In this document: one piece after another, positions 1 through 8,773 of the stretch
Layout of the letters: every line of letters begins with the position of its first letter
Position numbering within the stretch: the stretch's first letter is position 1
Origin: Aquiflexum lacus
Lineage (GTDB): Bacteria > Bacteroidota > Bacteroidia > Cytophagales > Cyclobacteriaceae
DNA length: 64,000 bases
Assembly (NCBI RefSeq): GCF_015476655.1
Contig: NZ_JABFHF010000008.1
Coordinates: 62,001 to 126,000 of the forward strand
Direction of reading: 5' to 3'
The notes under the pieces: generated by a model
Databases searched by the model: none
What the model saw: the letters and a program-made list of their open reading frames with translations, nothing else
Told to the model about the DNA's origin: nothing
Position numbers and translations under genes: made by a program

Positions 1-967
1 ATTTTTGATCAATCCTATTACGGAAGACGCTAATGGAAACCCAATAGCTGACCCCACAGAATACGATTCTTTTGTTCTTGGCTTTCCATTTCAGGACGAA
101 ACTGTAACCACAGAAGGCAGAACCAGTCAGACAACGGTGTCTTATGGCGCAAATTTCTACAATAAGATTTTTGTGGGAGGAGGACTTGGACTTACCTCGG
201 TCAATTATACTTCAAGAAAAAATTACAGAGAAGAATTTTTTGATGAACCATTAATCACCACTGCCATAGATGAATTTTTGAATATATCAGGTTTTGGTGC
301 GAACATCAACTTGGGTGTAATCTATAAACCTATAGATCAATTAAATCTTGGGCTTAATTTCCAGTCACCTACTTGGTACAGCTTCAACGAAAGGTATGAG
401 GCCAGAATGGTCAATGAATTTGATAATTTCTTTTTTGAACCGGAAAATATAACCTTAGGAAGAGAAGAGGCTAGCACCCCTATTGTGATCGGCAGATACA
501 ATCTTAACACCCCACTAAGATTAAGCGGTGGTGCAACCATCTTTCTTGGAAAAAGCGGTTTTATTACAGCAGATATTGATTACCTAGACTACAGTGCAAG
601 TAGGATCAATTCGAGGGATTTCAATCCTAGTGGTGATAATCAGGAAATCCGTAGATTGTTTGGAACCACCTTTAATTACAGAGTGGGTGCTGAGTTCAGA
701 TATGATATGTGGAGGTTAAGAGGAGGATACAGTTATTATGGCGATCCATTTGTCAACAGTAATTTTGACCGAAGCACGCAGCAGTTTTCAGGAGGTGTTG
801 GAGTTAGGCTTAAAAAAATGTACGTAGACTTTGCGCTTTCTGCCAGTTATTTTGATCAATTATACAATTCCTACCCAGTAATTGAAGGTGGTGTGAATTT
901 TGGCCCTTTCACCGAAATCAGACACAACATCACAACAGGCTCTTTGACTTTTGGATTTAATTTCTAA
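1..967 (+). CDS. Outer-membrane beta-barrel transport protein, FadL/OmpP1-like (5' end outside window)
   Basis: The frame is open to the left edge, so this is the C-terminal part (about 320 residues) of a longer protein. The TTG codon at position 5 is not a credible start. The sequence is a run of alternating aromatic/polar strands typical of an outer-membrane barrel, with glycine-rich turns, and it ends in phenylalanine, a usual last residue for Bam-assembled barrels. Overall look and length suggest the OmpP1/FadL/TodX group of hydrophobic-substrate porins, but the diagnostic N-terminal plug is not in the window. It converges on aroK and the two coding ends overlap by 11 bp. The family call is moderate and the outer-membrane location is more secure. 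Confidence 0.75.
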   Translation, partial: FLINPITEDANGNPIADPTEYDSFVLGFPFQDETVTTEGRTSQTTVSYGANFYNKIFVGGGLGLTSVNYTSRKNYREEFFDEPLITTAIDEFLNISGFGANINLGVIYKPIDQLNLGLNFQSPTWYSFNERYEARMVNEFDNFFFEPENITLGREEASTPIVIGRYNLNTPLRLSGGATIFLGKSGFITADIDYLDYSASRINSRDFNPSGDNQEIRRLFGTTFNYRVGAEFRYDMWRLRGGYSYYGDPFVNSNFDRSTQQFSGGVGVRLKKMYVDFALSASYFDQLYNSYPVIEGGVNFGPFTEIRHNITTGSLTFGFNF

Positions 968-1487
968 AGTACGTCATTATTTCAGACACTAAATGCTCAG
1001 TGGAAATATCATCACCACTGAGCTTAATTTTTGCCTGTCTATAGAATCTTTCCCGTTCTGCTTGAAGATTTTTTAATTTGAGGATGATTTCTCCTTCATC
1101 CAAACCTGCAAACATTGGCCTTTTCCCTAAATGATCTTTGTGCAGTCTGAGATATATTTCATTCAAAGAAACATCCAGAAAAATAGAAAGAGATTCTTTA
1201 TTGATCAAATCCATATTGTCATTGAAACAGGGTGTTCCTCCACCTGTCGCCAAAATAAAACCTTCAATTTCACCAAGAGACTTTTCCAAGTAAAAACTCT
1301 CTAGTTCTCTAAATCTACCCTCCCCTTCTGTTTCAAAAATCTCAGCAATGGATTTCCCCGTTTCTTTTTCGATCAATTGGTCCAAGTCTAAAAAGACAAA
1401 ATTAAGCTGTTGGGCAAGCTTCTTTCCAAACGTAGACTTACCTGAACCAGGCATTCCAACCAATACTATTTTCAATGGTGTTCTCAT
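957..1487 (-). CDS. aroK: Shikimate kinase
   Basis: Phosphorylates shikimate to shikimate 3-phosphate, the fifth step of chorismate synthesis, in the cytoplasm. The 176-residue length is normal for the family. Seen in the sequence: Walker A GMPGSGKST at residues 11-19, the shikimate-binding Asp in LDLD (about 36) and Arg in GRFRELE (about 60), the GGG loop at 82-84, and the lid arginine in GKRPMF. The ATG start overlaps the stop of the upstream DoxX gene by 4 bp, so the two are translationally coupled. The 3' end overlaps the convergent porin gene. Confidence 0.96.
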   Translation of the reverse strand: MRTPLKIVLVGMPGSGKSTFGKKLAQQLNFVFLDLDQLIEKETGKSIAEIFETEGEGRFRELESFYLEKSLGEIEGFILATGGGTPCFNDNMDLINKESLSIFLDVSLNEIYLRLHKDHLGKRPMFAGLDEGEIILKLKNLQAERERFYRQAKIKLSGDDISTEHLVSEIMTYFRN

Positions 1488-2584
1488 TGACCAAACAAAG
1501 CCTTGACTTCTTCTGATTTCGGTGTGTTCCTGAAATGATATTTTTTGACAACTACACCTTCGTCCAAAAGCATGATGCCCGGATTAGATCTCATGATGGT
1601 TTTGATTACAGTAGCATCACCTTGATACCCCTCAATACCCCATGCCCTTGACTCGATCAATCCTTCAATCTCCTCCTCTGAGGATGCAGCTACTAATACC
1701 GGCAGGATCTCCGTAGCTTTTAAACCCGCGATCATGGCATCAATCTCATCCAAATATGCGGTGTTAAGTTTGCTCATATTGGTAACCAATACCACTGCTT
1801 TTTTTCCTGAAAGAATTTCCTCAGTATAGTCTCCATCAGCATTCCATACTGCAAAATCAGAGATTTTTGGCAGGGCATCCTCATTGACAAGATTCATTTC
1901 TATAAACTCATAGGAATCATCTGTGGGATATTGATCGAAAACAAATTCCTGCCCATCCTTTTTCATCACGTAATTATATTGTAGTTGAGCTGATGGCTGC
2001 ATCGCCTCAGGAATATTTACACCTTCTTTGTATGCCCTGAAATCAATAAAAGGGAGATTCCTGATAGCAGTAATGGCTATTACAACCGAAACAACCAAAC
2101 TTATCCTGACAGTCCATTTGGCCCAAGATTGACTTTCATCGGAAAGGTCTTTTCGAAAGAAAAACAAGACTCCGATCAGTACCAATAAAATAACATCTTT
2201 GGTAAAGGACTCCCATGGTGTCAATTTGATCGCATCACCAAAGCAACCACAGTCCGTCACTTTGTTGAAATACGCGGAATAAAAAGTCAAAAACGTAAAG
2301 AAAACAATAAGAATACTCAAAGCCCATACAGTGAACTTTAACCTCACGCCCAATATCAGCATGATCCCAAGTACCACTTCTGCTACCACCAAGACCACCC
2401 CTAAGGGCAATGCGATATCTTTGAAAAGGTAAAAAAAGGAAGCTATATCATTGGAAAAAACATCAAAATACTCCTCCAACTTAATGGCAGTCCCAACAGG
2501 GTCATTTACCTTGATCAATCCTGAAAATATAAAAAGGCCACCTACCAGTAGCCTGATGATAAATAAAATCGTTTGTTTAATCAT
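1484..2584 (-). CDS. BT_3928-type DoxX/MauE membrane protein with C-terminal thioredoxin-like region
   Basis: A 366-residue inner-membrane protein. The first 150 residues form about four hydrophobic helices of the DoxX/MauE type, with a DCGCFGD motif at 111-117, a cysteine pair often kept in this group. The remaining 200 residues look like a soluble thioredoxin-fold domain without an obvious CxxC. Bacteroidota carry this fusion as a conserved protein of unknown role, and a part in envelope redox or thiol chemistry is inference. It overlaps the DUF1599 gene upstream by 8 bp and aroK downstream by 4 bp, so the three form one transcription unit. Confidence 0.85.
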   Translation of the reverse strand: MIKQTILFIIRLLVGGLFIFSGLIKVNDPVGTAIKLEEYFDVFSNDIASFFYLFKDIALPLGVVLVVAEVVLGIMLILGVRLKFTVWALSILIVFFTFLTFYSAYFNKVTDCGCFGDAIKLTPWESFTKDVILLVLIGVLFFFRKDLSDESQSWAKWTVRISLVVSVVIAITAIRNLPFIDFRAYKEGVNIPEAMQPSAQLQYNYVMKKDGQEFVFDQYPTDDSYEFIEMNLVNEDALPKISDFAVWNADGDYTEEILSGKKAVVLVTNMSKLNTAYLDEIDAMIAGLKATEILPVLVAASSEEEIEGLIESRAWGIEGYQGDATVIKTIMRSNPGIMLLDEGVVVKKYHFRNTPKSEEVKALFGQ

Positions 2585-3122
2585 GGTATCCTAGTTTGAT
2601 TAGGCAAAACACGGCATAATTGATCATATCTTGGTAATTGGCCTCTATTCCTTCTGACACCAAAGTCTTACCAGAATTATCTTCTATCTGTTTCACCCTA
2701 TACAATTTCATTAAAATGATATCTGTAATCGAAGAAACTCTCATGTCTCTCCATGCTTCTCCATAGTCATGGTTTTTATTTTCCAAAAGCCCCCTTGTCG
2801 CAATTACCCAATGGTCGTATAAAGGTTCAACCTCCTCAAAATCCAATTCCAAACGATCATCCTCTTTTAGACTAACCTGTATCAAAGCTATCAGGCAATA
2901 ATTGATAATACCAACAAATTCATCAGCGATTGGGTCATTCACTTTCTGATTGCCTTTTTCTTGGATGGATCGTATCCGTTGGGCTTTGATAAAAATTTGA
3001 TCTGTAATGGAAGGAATTCTTAATATTCTCCATGCAGTGCCATAATCAATGGTTTTCTTCTTGAAAAGTTCTTTACAAAGGTGGATAACTTGATTATATT
3101 CGCTCGTGGTTTGCCTCTTCAA
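2577..3122 (-). CDS. DUF1599 protein with two tandem DUF1599 modules
   Basis: The protein holds two copies of a roughly 75-residue module. Each copy has a KxxDYGxAWRxxRxxSITDxIxxKxxR core, once near the start and again in the C-terminal half, the pattern of DUF1599. The biochemical role is not established. The frame is open back to an ATG at 3182, but that would overlap folP by 46 bp on the opposite strand. Family members begin shortly before the SEYNQVIxLCKxLF segment, so I prefer the TTG at 3122, which leaves a 14-bp gap to the divergent folP. It is first in the operon with the DoxX-type gene and aroK. Confidence 0.8.
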   Translation of the reverse strand: MKRQTTSEYNQVIHLCKELFKKKTIDYGTAWRILRIPSITDQIFIKAQRIRSIQEKGNQKVNDPIADEFVGIINYCLIALIQVSLKEDDRLELDFEEVEPLYDHWVIATRGLLENKNHDYGEAWRDMRVSSITDIILMKLYRVKQIEDNSGKTLVSEGIEANYQDMINYAVFCLIKLGYHD

Positions 3123-3136
3123 AGTATTTCTGTTTA

Positions 3137-4021
3137 ATGGATAATCATTTACCTTTTTCTTCGAAAACCGAAGATATATCATTTAGCCCAAAAATAACAC
3201 TTCATTCTAAAGGAAAGCTATTTTTGTTAAATGAGCCTTGGGTAATGGGAATCTTAAACCTCACCCCTGATTCTTTTTACGCAGGTAGTCGGGTAAATTC
3301 AGGATCATCTCAAATATTAGATTTGGCTGAAAAAATGATAACCAACGGTGCTGATATTTTAGATGTCGGCGGATATTCAAGCAGACCTTCAGCTGATTTT
3401 GTTTCGGAAGAAGAGGAATTAAGAAGAACTATTGGAACCATTGAACATTTGAAAAAGCACTTCCCGGATTCAATGATTTCAATAGACACATTCCGCTCCA
3501 AAGTTGCGCATGAAGCCGTTCTTGCCGGCGCTGATTTGGTCAATGATATTTCAGCGGGAGAACTTGACCCTGAAATGATCCCAACAGTTGGAGGACTCGG
3601 CGTACCGTATATTGCCATGCACATGAGGGGAAACCCTCAGACCATGCAAGAGAAAACGGATTATGGAAATATAATTTTAGAAATAATGAATTATTTTTCT
3701 AAAAAAATCAAAGATTGCAGAAAATATGGCATAAAAGATGTAATCATTGACCCAGGATTAGGATTTGCCAAAACTTTGGATCAAAACTATTGTATTCTCA
3801 GAAATTTAGCTTATTTTAAGACTATTCAAGTGCCAATTTTAGTTGGATTATCAAGAAAGTCTATGATTTATAAAAAGCTTGGTATCCAACCGGAAAATGC
3901 CCTGAATGGAACAACAGCACTTAATATGGCAGCACTGATAAATGGCGCAAACATTTTGAGGGTTCATGACGTGAAAGAAGCTAACGAAACAATAAAACTA
4001 TATAAAGAACTCTACCCTTGA
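3137..4021 (+). CDS. folP: Dihydropteroate synthase
   Basis: Joins p-aminobenzoate to dihydropterin pyrophosphate in folate synthesis, and is the sulfonamide target. The 294 residues contain the full motif series: MGILNLTPDSF at 37-47, DVGGYSSRP (a Ser variant of the usual STRPG loop), SIDTFRSKVA, LVNDISAG, MHMRGNPQTMQ, IDPGLGFAKT, GLSRKS and the C-terminal RVHDV. The first 30 residues before the fold are variable, so a slightly later start is possible. The stop codon overlaps the cdaA TTG start (TTGA), implying coupled translation. It diverges from the DUF1599 gene. Confidence 0.96.
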   Translation: MDNHLPFSSKTEDISFSPKITLHSKGKLFLLNEPWVMGILNLTPDSFYAGSRVNSGSSQILDLAEKMITNGADILDVGGYSSRPSADFVSEEEELRRTIGTIEHLKKHFPDSMISIDTFRSKVAHEAVLAGADLVNDISAGELDPEMIPTVGGLGVPYIAMHMRGNPQTMQEKTDYGNIILEIMNYFSKKIKDCRKYGIKDVIIDPGLGFAKTLDQNYCILRNLAYFKTIQVPILVGLSRKSMIYKKLGIQPENALNGTTALNMAALINGANILRVHDVKEANETIKLYKELYP

Positions 4022-4887
4022 CACTACTTTTCAAAATCGGATTTTTGGAAATCTCCATCGTAAATATCATCGATATTACCTTGGTAAGTGTGTTGTTGTA
4101 TCAAGTTTACAAATTATTAAGGGGAAGCGTCGCGATCAAAATATTTTTAGGTTTTCTTTCCATATACTTGGTCTACCTCATGGTCAGTGCGCTAAGGATG
4201 GAGCTGCTTTCTATCATATTGGGTCAGTTTATGGGTGTGGGTGTTATTGCCGCCATCATTATTTTTGCTCCTGAAATCAGAAAATTCCTCCTTATCATTG
4301 GAAGAACGTCCTTCCTTTCCAATGAAAACTTCCTTCAGGAACTTCTCTTTTGGAGGAAAAGAGAAACTCAAGCATTTAATATCAATCCACTAATTGAAGC
4401 CTCCAAAAGTCTATCCGGCACCAATACAGGTGCATTGATGGTCATTTCCAGAAACTCAGAACTGAAATTTTATGCCGAAAGCGGTGATATTCTAGATGCA
4501 CAAGTTTCCAAAAGACTATTGGTTTCCATCTTCAATAAATACAGTCCTTTACATGATGGGGCAGCAATCATTTACAATGGAAAAGTAAAAGCGGCAAGGT
4601 GTATTTTGCCTGTTACTGAAAGGGATGTTCCTGCCCAATTTGGACTTAGACATAGGGCAGCAATCGGCATGTCAGAAGCGACGGACACCTTAGTACTGAT
4701 TGTTTCCGAAGAAACAGGACAGGTATCTTTGTCGAAAAACGGTAAAATCCTTCATAATCTTTCTTTCCAAGAATTGAGAGAAATGATCAACGATTACCTG
4801 ACCGGAGTTGATATAGACGAGAAGTTTGAGCCTATATCGATTTATGAAAGAAGTAAACTCAAAAAAATAACGCCAACCAGTGCATAA
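4018..4887 (+). CDS. cdaA: Diadenylate cyclase, CdaA type (c-di-AMP synthase)
   Basis: Condenses two ATP to cyclic di-AMP at the inner membrane. The N-terminal 90 residues hold three hydrophobic helices, followed by a DisA_N catalytic domain with the hallmark DGA at 180-182 and RHR at 211-213. The 289 residues are close to the usual 270-290. The start is a TTG at 4018 overlapping the folP stop. No ATG is available before the first membrane helix, so TTG is well supported. The folP-cdaA order is typical of Bacteroidota. A bidirectional hairpin terminator follows directly. Confidence 0.95.
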   Translation: MTLLFKIGFLEISIVNIIDITLVSVLLYQVYKLLRGSVAIKIFLGFLSIYLVYLMVSALRMELLSIILGQFMGVGVIAAIIIFAPEIRKFLLIIGRTSFLSNENFLQELLFWRKRETQAFNINPLIEASKSLSGTNTGALMVISRNSELKFYAESGDILDAQVSKRLLVSIFNKYSPLHDGAAIIYNGKVKAARCILPVTERDVPAQFGLRHRAAIGMSEATDTLVLIVSEETGQVSLSKNGKILHNLSFQELREMINDYLTGVDIDEKFEPISIYERSKLKKITPTSA

Positions 4888-4890
4888 TAC

Positions 4891-4925
4891 AAAAAGGCCC
4901 CAAAATTGAATTTCAAAGCCTTTTT
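4891..4925. terminator. Bidirectional hairpin terminator between cdaA and the cold-shock gene
   Basis: AAAAAGGC at 4891-4898 pairs with GCCTTTTT at 4918-4925 (8-bp stem, 19-nt loop). A T-run closes the stem when read rightward and, through the leading A-run, also when read leftward. It lies in the 60-bp gap between two convergent genes. Confidence 0.75.
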
Positions 4926-4947
4926 CATGAGTACCTAATGATTAATC

Positions 4948-5142
4948 CTATTCTAATTTTTTGACATTTATAGCATTAGGGCCTTTCTTGCCGTCCTTTA
5001 CATCGTAGGTTACTTTGTCATTTTGGGCTACTTTGTCGACCAAGCCTGTGGCATGGACAAATACATCACTTTGAGATTGGTCATCAACGATAAAACCAAA
5101 TCCCTTGGCATCATTGTAAAATTTTACTGTTCCGGTAAGCAT
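4948..5142 (-). CDS. Cold-shock domain protein, CspA family
   Basis: A 64-residue single-domain nucleic-acid binding protein. It has the RNP1 motif KGFGFI at 13-18 and RNP2 VFVHA at 27-31, followed by a short basic tail. Family members bind single-stranded RNA/DNA and act as RNA chaperones, not necessarily cold-inducible. The upstream region (5143-5231) is very AT-rich and is shared with the divergent SixA gene, so it must hold both promoters. No clear Bacteroidota -7/-33 pair could be assigned there. Confidence 0.95.
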   Translation of the reverse strand: MLTGTVKFYNDAKGFGFIVDDQSQSDVFVHATGLVDKVAQNDKVTYDVKDGKKGPNAINVKKLE

Positions 5143-5231
5143 GATAAATATTATAATTACGTGGTTAAATGTATATTAAATGTAAATATACTTCATGAAA
5201 AAACAAAAAATAATTTTGTTAAATTGGCTAA

Positions 5232-5720
5232 ATGAAAAAGCTTGTAATTATCCGCCACGCAAAATCATCATGGGATGACCCTTTTTTAGATGACCACAAG
5301 AGACCTCTTGCAGCGCGTGGGTTAAGGGATGCTCCTAAGATGGCAAACCGCTTGAAGAAAAATGAAATTCTTCCTGATGTCATCATTTCTTCTGATGCAG
5401 AACGCGCTAAAACCACTGCAATCATTACAGCTGAAATGTTGAATTTCCCTGTTCATAAAATTCAATTTACCCCAAATCTTTACCACGCCTCTGCCTCGAC
5501 GATTCTAACTGAAATCAGAAAAACAGATGATTCAGCCAAAATTTTGTTTGTATTTGGACACAATCCAGGCCAAAATGACCTAATCTGGAAATTGGGTGGG
5601 GAAATTGATAATTTGCCAACCGCAGGTCAATTTGGTTTCAAATTCAATGTAGATAGATGGTCTGAGGTAGCTAGTAAAAATGCCAAGGTATGGTTTTTTG
5701 ATTATCCAAAAAAAGGCTAA
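5232..5720 (+). CDS. SixA-like histidine phosphatase family protein
   Basis: A 162-residue branch-2 histidine phosphatase. RHAKSSW at 8-14 carries the phospho-accepting His9 with Arg8. Arg58 sits in the SDAERAKTT segment, and the second catalytic histidine is His110 in FGHNPG. SixA proteins remove phosphate from histidine in phosphorelay HPt domains or in the nitrogen PTS, but the substrate here cannot be read from sequence. It begins with ATG straight after an AT-rich leader divergent from the cold-shock gene. A 14-bp gap separates its end from the convergent glycosyltransferase gene. Confidence 0.9.
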   Translation: MKKLVIIRHAKSSWDDPFLDDHKRPLAARGLRDAPKMANRLKKNEILPDVIISSDAERAKTTAIITAEMLNFPVHKIQFTPNLYHASASTILTEIRKTDDSAKILFVFGHNPGQNDLIWKLGGEIDNLPTAGQFGFKFNVDRWSEVASKNAKVWFFDYPKKG

Positions 5721-5734
5721 ACTTACCATCAAAG

Positions 5735-6520
5735 TCACCTATGATAAATCCCTGCATTCTTAATGGAATCCATCGGCAATGTCTTTATAATGTGATCCCG
5801 AAATCGATAATTTAACGGATGAAAAATATTCCCGAAAACCGTCCATGGTAATGGGTAATTCACATTTCTTCCTTGAATCCTGTAGGTAATTTTTTTTAGG
5901 TTACTTGAAAAAAACTTTTCGGATTCTATCTTTTTCTCCCTTGGATGCTTACCCGGATACTTCTTTAAAAGCTCCATATTTTCATCCAGAAATAAATTCA
6001 TATTTTCAATCAAAGCCTTAGAAAATGGAGTTTTATCCCTTCCGATCCATGACACGACAGAGATCAATTCTTTCCATAAATCAGGCATCCACCTTCCCTC
6101 TCCGTCATGAATCCTAGCAGGACCGCCTTCGATTTCAGGTTTTCCGATCAAATAAACCTTTTCTTCCGAAAATCCTTCCCATGCTCCTGCAAAACTTACT
6201 TTTGTAGCTTTAACATCATGCCAAGCTCCTCCATAATGATGCAAAAGATAAGCCCTGATGTAGTCAGACTGATGCACCGCGCTCAAAAAGGGAAAAGAAG
6301 GGTGTAAAGGGAAATCTGCGAGAATAAATTGTGTAATATTTTCGGGTGTTATCAAGCAAACCGGGACACCAATATGTTCTCTCAACAACCGAAAACTTAA
6401 GGACCTTGCATCATTCATAGTTCCTCCCGCCCAAAAGCACCAAACCACTTGGGGTACTCCATGAACCTTTTTAAGCGCGAGTAATTCTGATTTGTTTTTA
6501 ATTAGCTCGATCATGACCAA
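5735..6520 (-). CDS. Glycosyltransferase-like protein, capsular polysaccharide synthesis/GT32 type
   Basis: A 261-residue soluble protein. The N-terminus has a PQVVWCFWAGG strand, and residues 83-106 hold HQSDYIRAYLLHHYGGAW followed by HDVKAT. This is the pattern of Caps_synth/Gly_transf_sug enzymes, where a DxD-like acidic pair binds the metal-nucleotide sugar; here only the single Asp102 is obvious. The likely role is addition of a sugar to a surface glycan. It stands alone, without other polysaccharide genes nearby, so the acceptor is unknown. ATG at 6520 or 6514 could be the start. Confidence 0.75.
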   Translation of the reverse strand: MVMIELIKNKSELLALKKVHGVPQVVWCFWAGGTMNDARSLSFRLLREHIGVPVCLITPENITQFILADFPLHPSFPFLSAVHQSDYIRAYLLHHYGGAWHDVKATKVSFAGAWEGFSEEKVYLIGKPEIEGGPARIHDGEGRWMPDLWKELISVVSWIGRDKTPFSKALIENMNLFLDENMELLKKYPGKHPREKKIESEKFFSSNLKKITYRIQGRNVNYPLPWTVFGNIFHPLNYRFRDHIIKTLPMDSIKNAGIYHR

Positions 6521-6557
6521 AGATGATAAGTTTTGGAATTAATCTGTATGATGAAAT

Positions 6558-7295
6558 TTAAAATTCTCTCACATCTTGTAGGACCTCCGAAAATTGATCG
6601 GTATTATTAATTAAAAAAAGCAATTTTTCAGCTGCATGATTTGGACTACTCAATTGGTTATTCTCCTTCAATGATTTGAATTTGGTCAGGGCGGAAAAAC
6701 TGTCTTCAGATGCTGATCGGATTTCTGTTTGCATTTCAGTATCCACCACTCCCGGAGCTACAGCAAAAAACCTGATTCCATTTTTATCCAGTTCCGCTTC
6801 CAACTGAGCAGTTTTAGACATCATATCCAGAGCTGCCTTAGAAGCGGAATAGCCTGACCAACCATCAATGGATTTTTTCGCAGCACCCGAACTGATATTG
6901 ACCACCACTCTTTCCGCATTGACCTGATTACTGTAATTTTTAACAAACCCATTCATCAAAATAGCAGGTGCGATGGTATTGATTTCAAAAATATTTTTAA
7001 TGCTTTGATCTTTCAAATGACCAAAATGATCTATTTCTCCTATCCAGCCTGCATTATTGATAAGGACAATTTTTCTGAATTCTTTCTTGGGAAATATATC
7101 CCCCACCCTGTCGATCAATTCCTCTATTTGACCCAAATCTATTTCTAAATGTGTATAGTTTGGGTTTTCCTTTTTTACTTTTGATCTGGAAATTCCGATC
7201 ACTTCACTGTCATCTTCCTCTAACAAAAGGTCTACTAAGGCCTCTCCTATTCCTTTACTTGATCCGGTAATGATGTATAAGGATGATAGAGACAT
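6558..7295 (-). CDS. Short-chain dehydrogenase/reductase
   Basis: A classical SDR of 245 residues. It has TGSSKGIG at the Rossmann turn, NNAGWIG, the catalytic Ser in NISSGAA, and YSASK (Tyr and Lys of the active site), followed by PGVVDTEM. Substrate is not predictable. The frame runs back to an ATG at 7349, but that ATG lies in a 10-bp-stem hairpin. The Rossmann strand begins directly after the ATG at 7295, which is the start adopted. It follows hslU on the same strand, with the hairpin in between. Confidence 0.9.
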   Translation of the reverse strand: MSLSSLYIITGSSKGIGEALVDLLLEEDDSEVIGISRSKVKKENPNYTHLEIDLGQIEELIDRVGDIFPKKEFRKIVLINNAGWIGEIDHFGHLKDQSIKNIFEINTIAPAILMNGFVKNYSNQVNAERVVVNISSGAAKKSIDGWSGYSASKAALDMMSKTAQLEAELDKNGIRFFAVAPGVVDTEMQTEIRSASEDSFSALTKFKSLKENNQLSSPNHAAEKLLFLINNTDQFSEVLQDVREF

Positions 7296-7320
7296 GATAG
7301 TTTTGGGTTTTAAATATTTT

Positions 7321-7349
7321 ATGCCCAATCTATGTTTAGGATTGGGCAT
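7321..7349 (-). terminator. Hairpin between hslU and the SDR gene
   Basis: ATGCCCAATC at 7321-7330 and GATTGGGCAT at 7340-7349 form a perfect 10-bp stem with a 9-nt loop, 11 bp after the hslU stop. No strong T-run follows on the minus strand, so it may be a processing or attenuation structure rather than a classical terminator. Confidence 0.55.
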
Positions 7350-7359
7350 TGATGATTCT

Positions 7360-8763
7360 TTAAAGGATATATTGGGAAAGGTCCCTGTTCTTCACGAGTG
7401 AGCTTAACCTTTCTTCCACCATTTCTTTGGTAATCATGATTTTTGAATTTGCCTCGATCGTATCAGGTACATCAAAGAGGAAATCATTCAATAAGTGGCT
7501 CATTACTGTATGCAATCTTCTCGCACCTATATTTTCTACCTCTTCATTGATTTTAAATGCCAGTTTGGCAATTTCTCTGATTGATTCATCATTGAAATCA
7601 AGAAAAACATCCTCAGCATCAAACAAAGCTTGATATTGTTTGGTCAGCGCATTCTTAGGCTCTTTCAAAATCCTGTAAAAGTCATCTTCGGTCAGGCTGC
7701 TAAGCTCCACTCTGATCGGGAATCTGCCCTGTAACTCCGGGATCAAATCAGAAGGCTTGGCCACATGGAATGCTCCTGCTGCAATAAAAAGCACATGATC
7801 GGTATTGACGATACCATACTTGGTATTGACCGCACTACCTTCTACAATGGGCAATAAGTCCCTCTGAACACCTTCTCTACTTACATCGGGGCCGCTGCCT
7901 CCTTTTCCGCTTTTTGATGCTATTTTATCGATTTCATCAATAAAGATGATTCCATTGTTCTCGGCCAATCTGAGCGCCTCTTCTTTTACTTCATCAAAAT
8001 CAACCAACTTAGAGGTTTCTTCTTCCATCAAGATCTTCCTGGCCTCAGCAATGGAAACTTTTCTCCTTTTAGATCGCTTGGGCATCATTCCCGAAATCAT
8101 GTCCTGTAATCCTGCCATACTTGCATCATCCATCATGCCGTTTCCAATCATTCCGACACCTACTGGTGGACTTTGCTTGACATTGATTTCAATTTTTCTG
8201 TCCTCCATTTCTCCGTTTTTCAATTTTTCACGAAAACGGTCCCTGGTACGCTCATTGAGGTCATCATCTGAAACAATATCAGGCTTGAAATCACTGGAAA
8301 CTGAAGTTGTAGGGCGGGCAAATCCTGCAGTTTTTACTGGTGGAATCAGGATATCCAAAATTGCCTCTTCGACAGCATTAGATGCTTTTTCCTTTACTTC
8401 TTCATTTTTCTTTTCCTTAACCAAATGCACTGATTGTTCTACCAAATCCCTGACCATACTCTCTACATCCCTTCCTACATAGCCAACTTCTGTAAACTTA
8501 GATGCTTCTACTTTGGTAAATGGCGCATTGGCAACTTTCGCCAATCTCCTTGCAATTTCGGTTTTACCAACTCCTGTGGAACCTATCATGAGGATGTTAT
8601 TGGGAACAATATCTTTTTGGATATCTCCTTTCACATTCATCCTCCTAATCCTGTTCCGGAGCGCAATAGCCACATTTCGTTTGGCGTCATGCTGTCCGAT
8701 GATATATTTATCAAGCTCTCCTACAATTTGCCTAGGTGTTAGCTCATTGATTTCATTTTTCAT
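7360..8763 (-). CDS. hslU: HslU, ATPase subunit of the HslUV protease
   Basis: AAA+ unfoldase that feeds substrates to the HslV peptidase. Starting at the ATG at 8763 it has 467 residues. It shows Walker A GSTGVGKTE at 61-69, the GYVGRD pore loop, a long I-domain insertion, Walker B FIDEIDK, a sensor-2/arginine region, and the C-terminal tail ending SQYIL that docks into HslV in this family. The frame is open to 8889, but this would overlap porQ, and the known N-terminus (LTPRQIVGELDKYIIGQ) begins just after 8763. It lies 10 bp after the porQ stop. hslV is not in this window. Confidence 0.96.
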   Translation of the reverse strand: MKNEINELTPRQIVGELDKYIIGQHDAKRNVAIALRNRIRRMNVKGDIQKDIVPNNILMIGSTGVGKTEIARRLAKVANAPFTKVEASKFTEVGYVGRDVESMVRDLVEQSVHLVKEKKNEEVKEKASNAVEEAILDILIPPVKTAGFARPTTSVSSDFKPDIVSDDDLNERTRDRFREKLKNGEMEDRKIEINVKQSPPVGVGMIGNGMMDDASMAGLQDMISGMMPKRSKRRKVSIAEARKILMEEETSKLVDFDEVKEEALRLAENNGIIFIDEIDKIASKSGKGGSGPDVSREGVQRDLLPIVEGSAVNTKYGIVNTDHVLFIAAGAFHVAKPSDLIPELQGRFPIRVELSSLTEDDFYRILKEPKNALTKQYQALFDAEDVFLDFNDESIREIAKLAFKINEEVENIGARRLHTVMSHLLNDFLFDVPDTIEANSKIMITKEMVEERLSSLVKNRDLSQYIL

Positions 8764-8773
8764 TTTGTTTTCA

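Noticed and set aside
5143-5231. Bacteroidota TTTG/TAnnTTTG promoter for the cold-shock or SixA gene
   Set aside because: Only partial matches with wrong spacing were found, so no promoter was annotated.
7295-7349. Longer SDR start at 7349
   Set aside because: The upstream codons sit in a hairpin and do not resemble SDR sequence.
7946-8482. 178-codon plus-strand open frame inside hslU
   Set aside because: It is a Ser-rich antisense shadow of a strongly conserved gene, with no domain and no start context.
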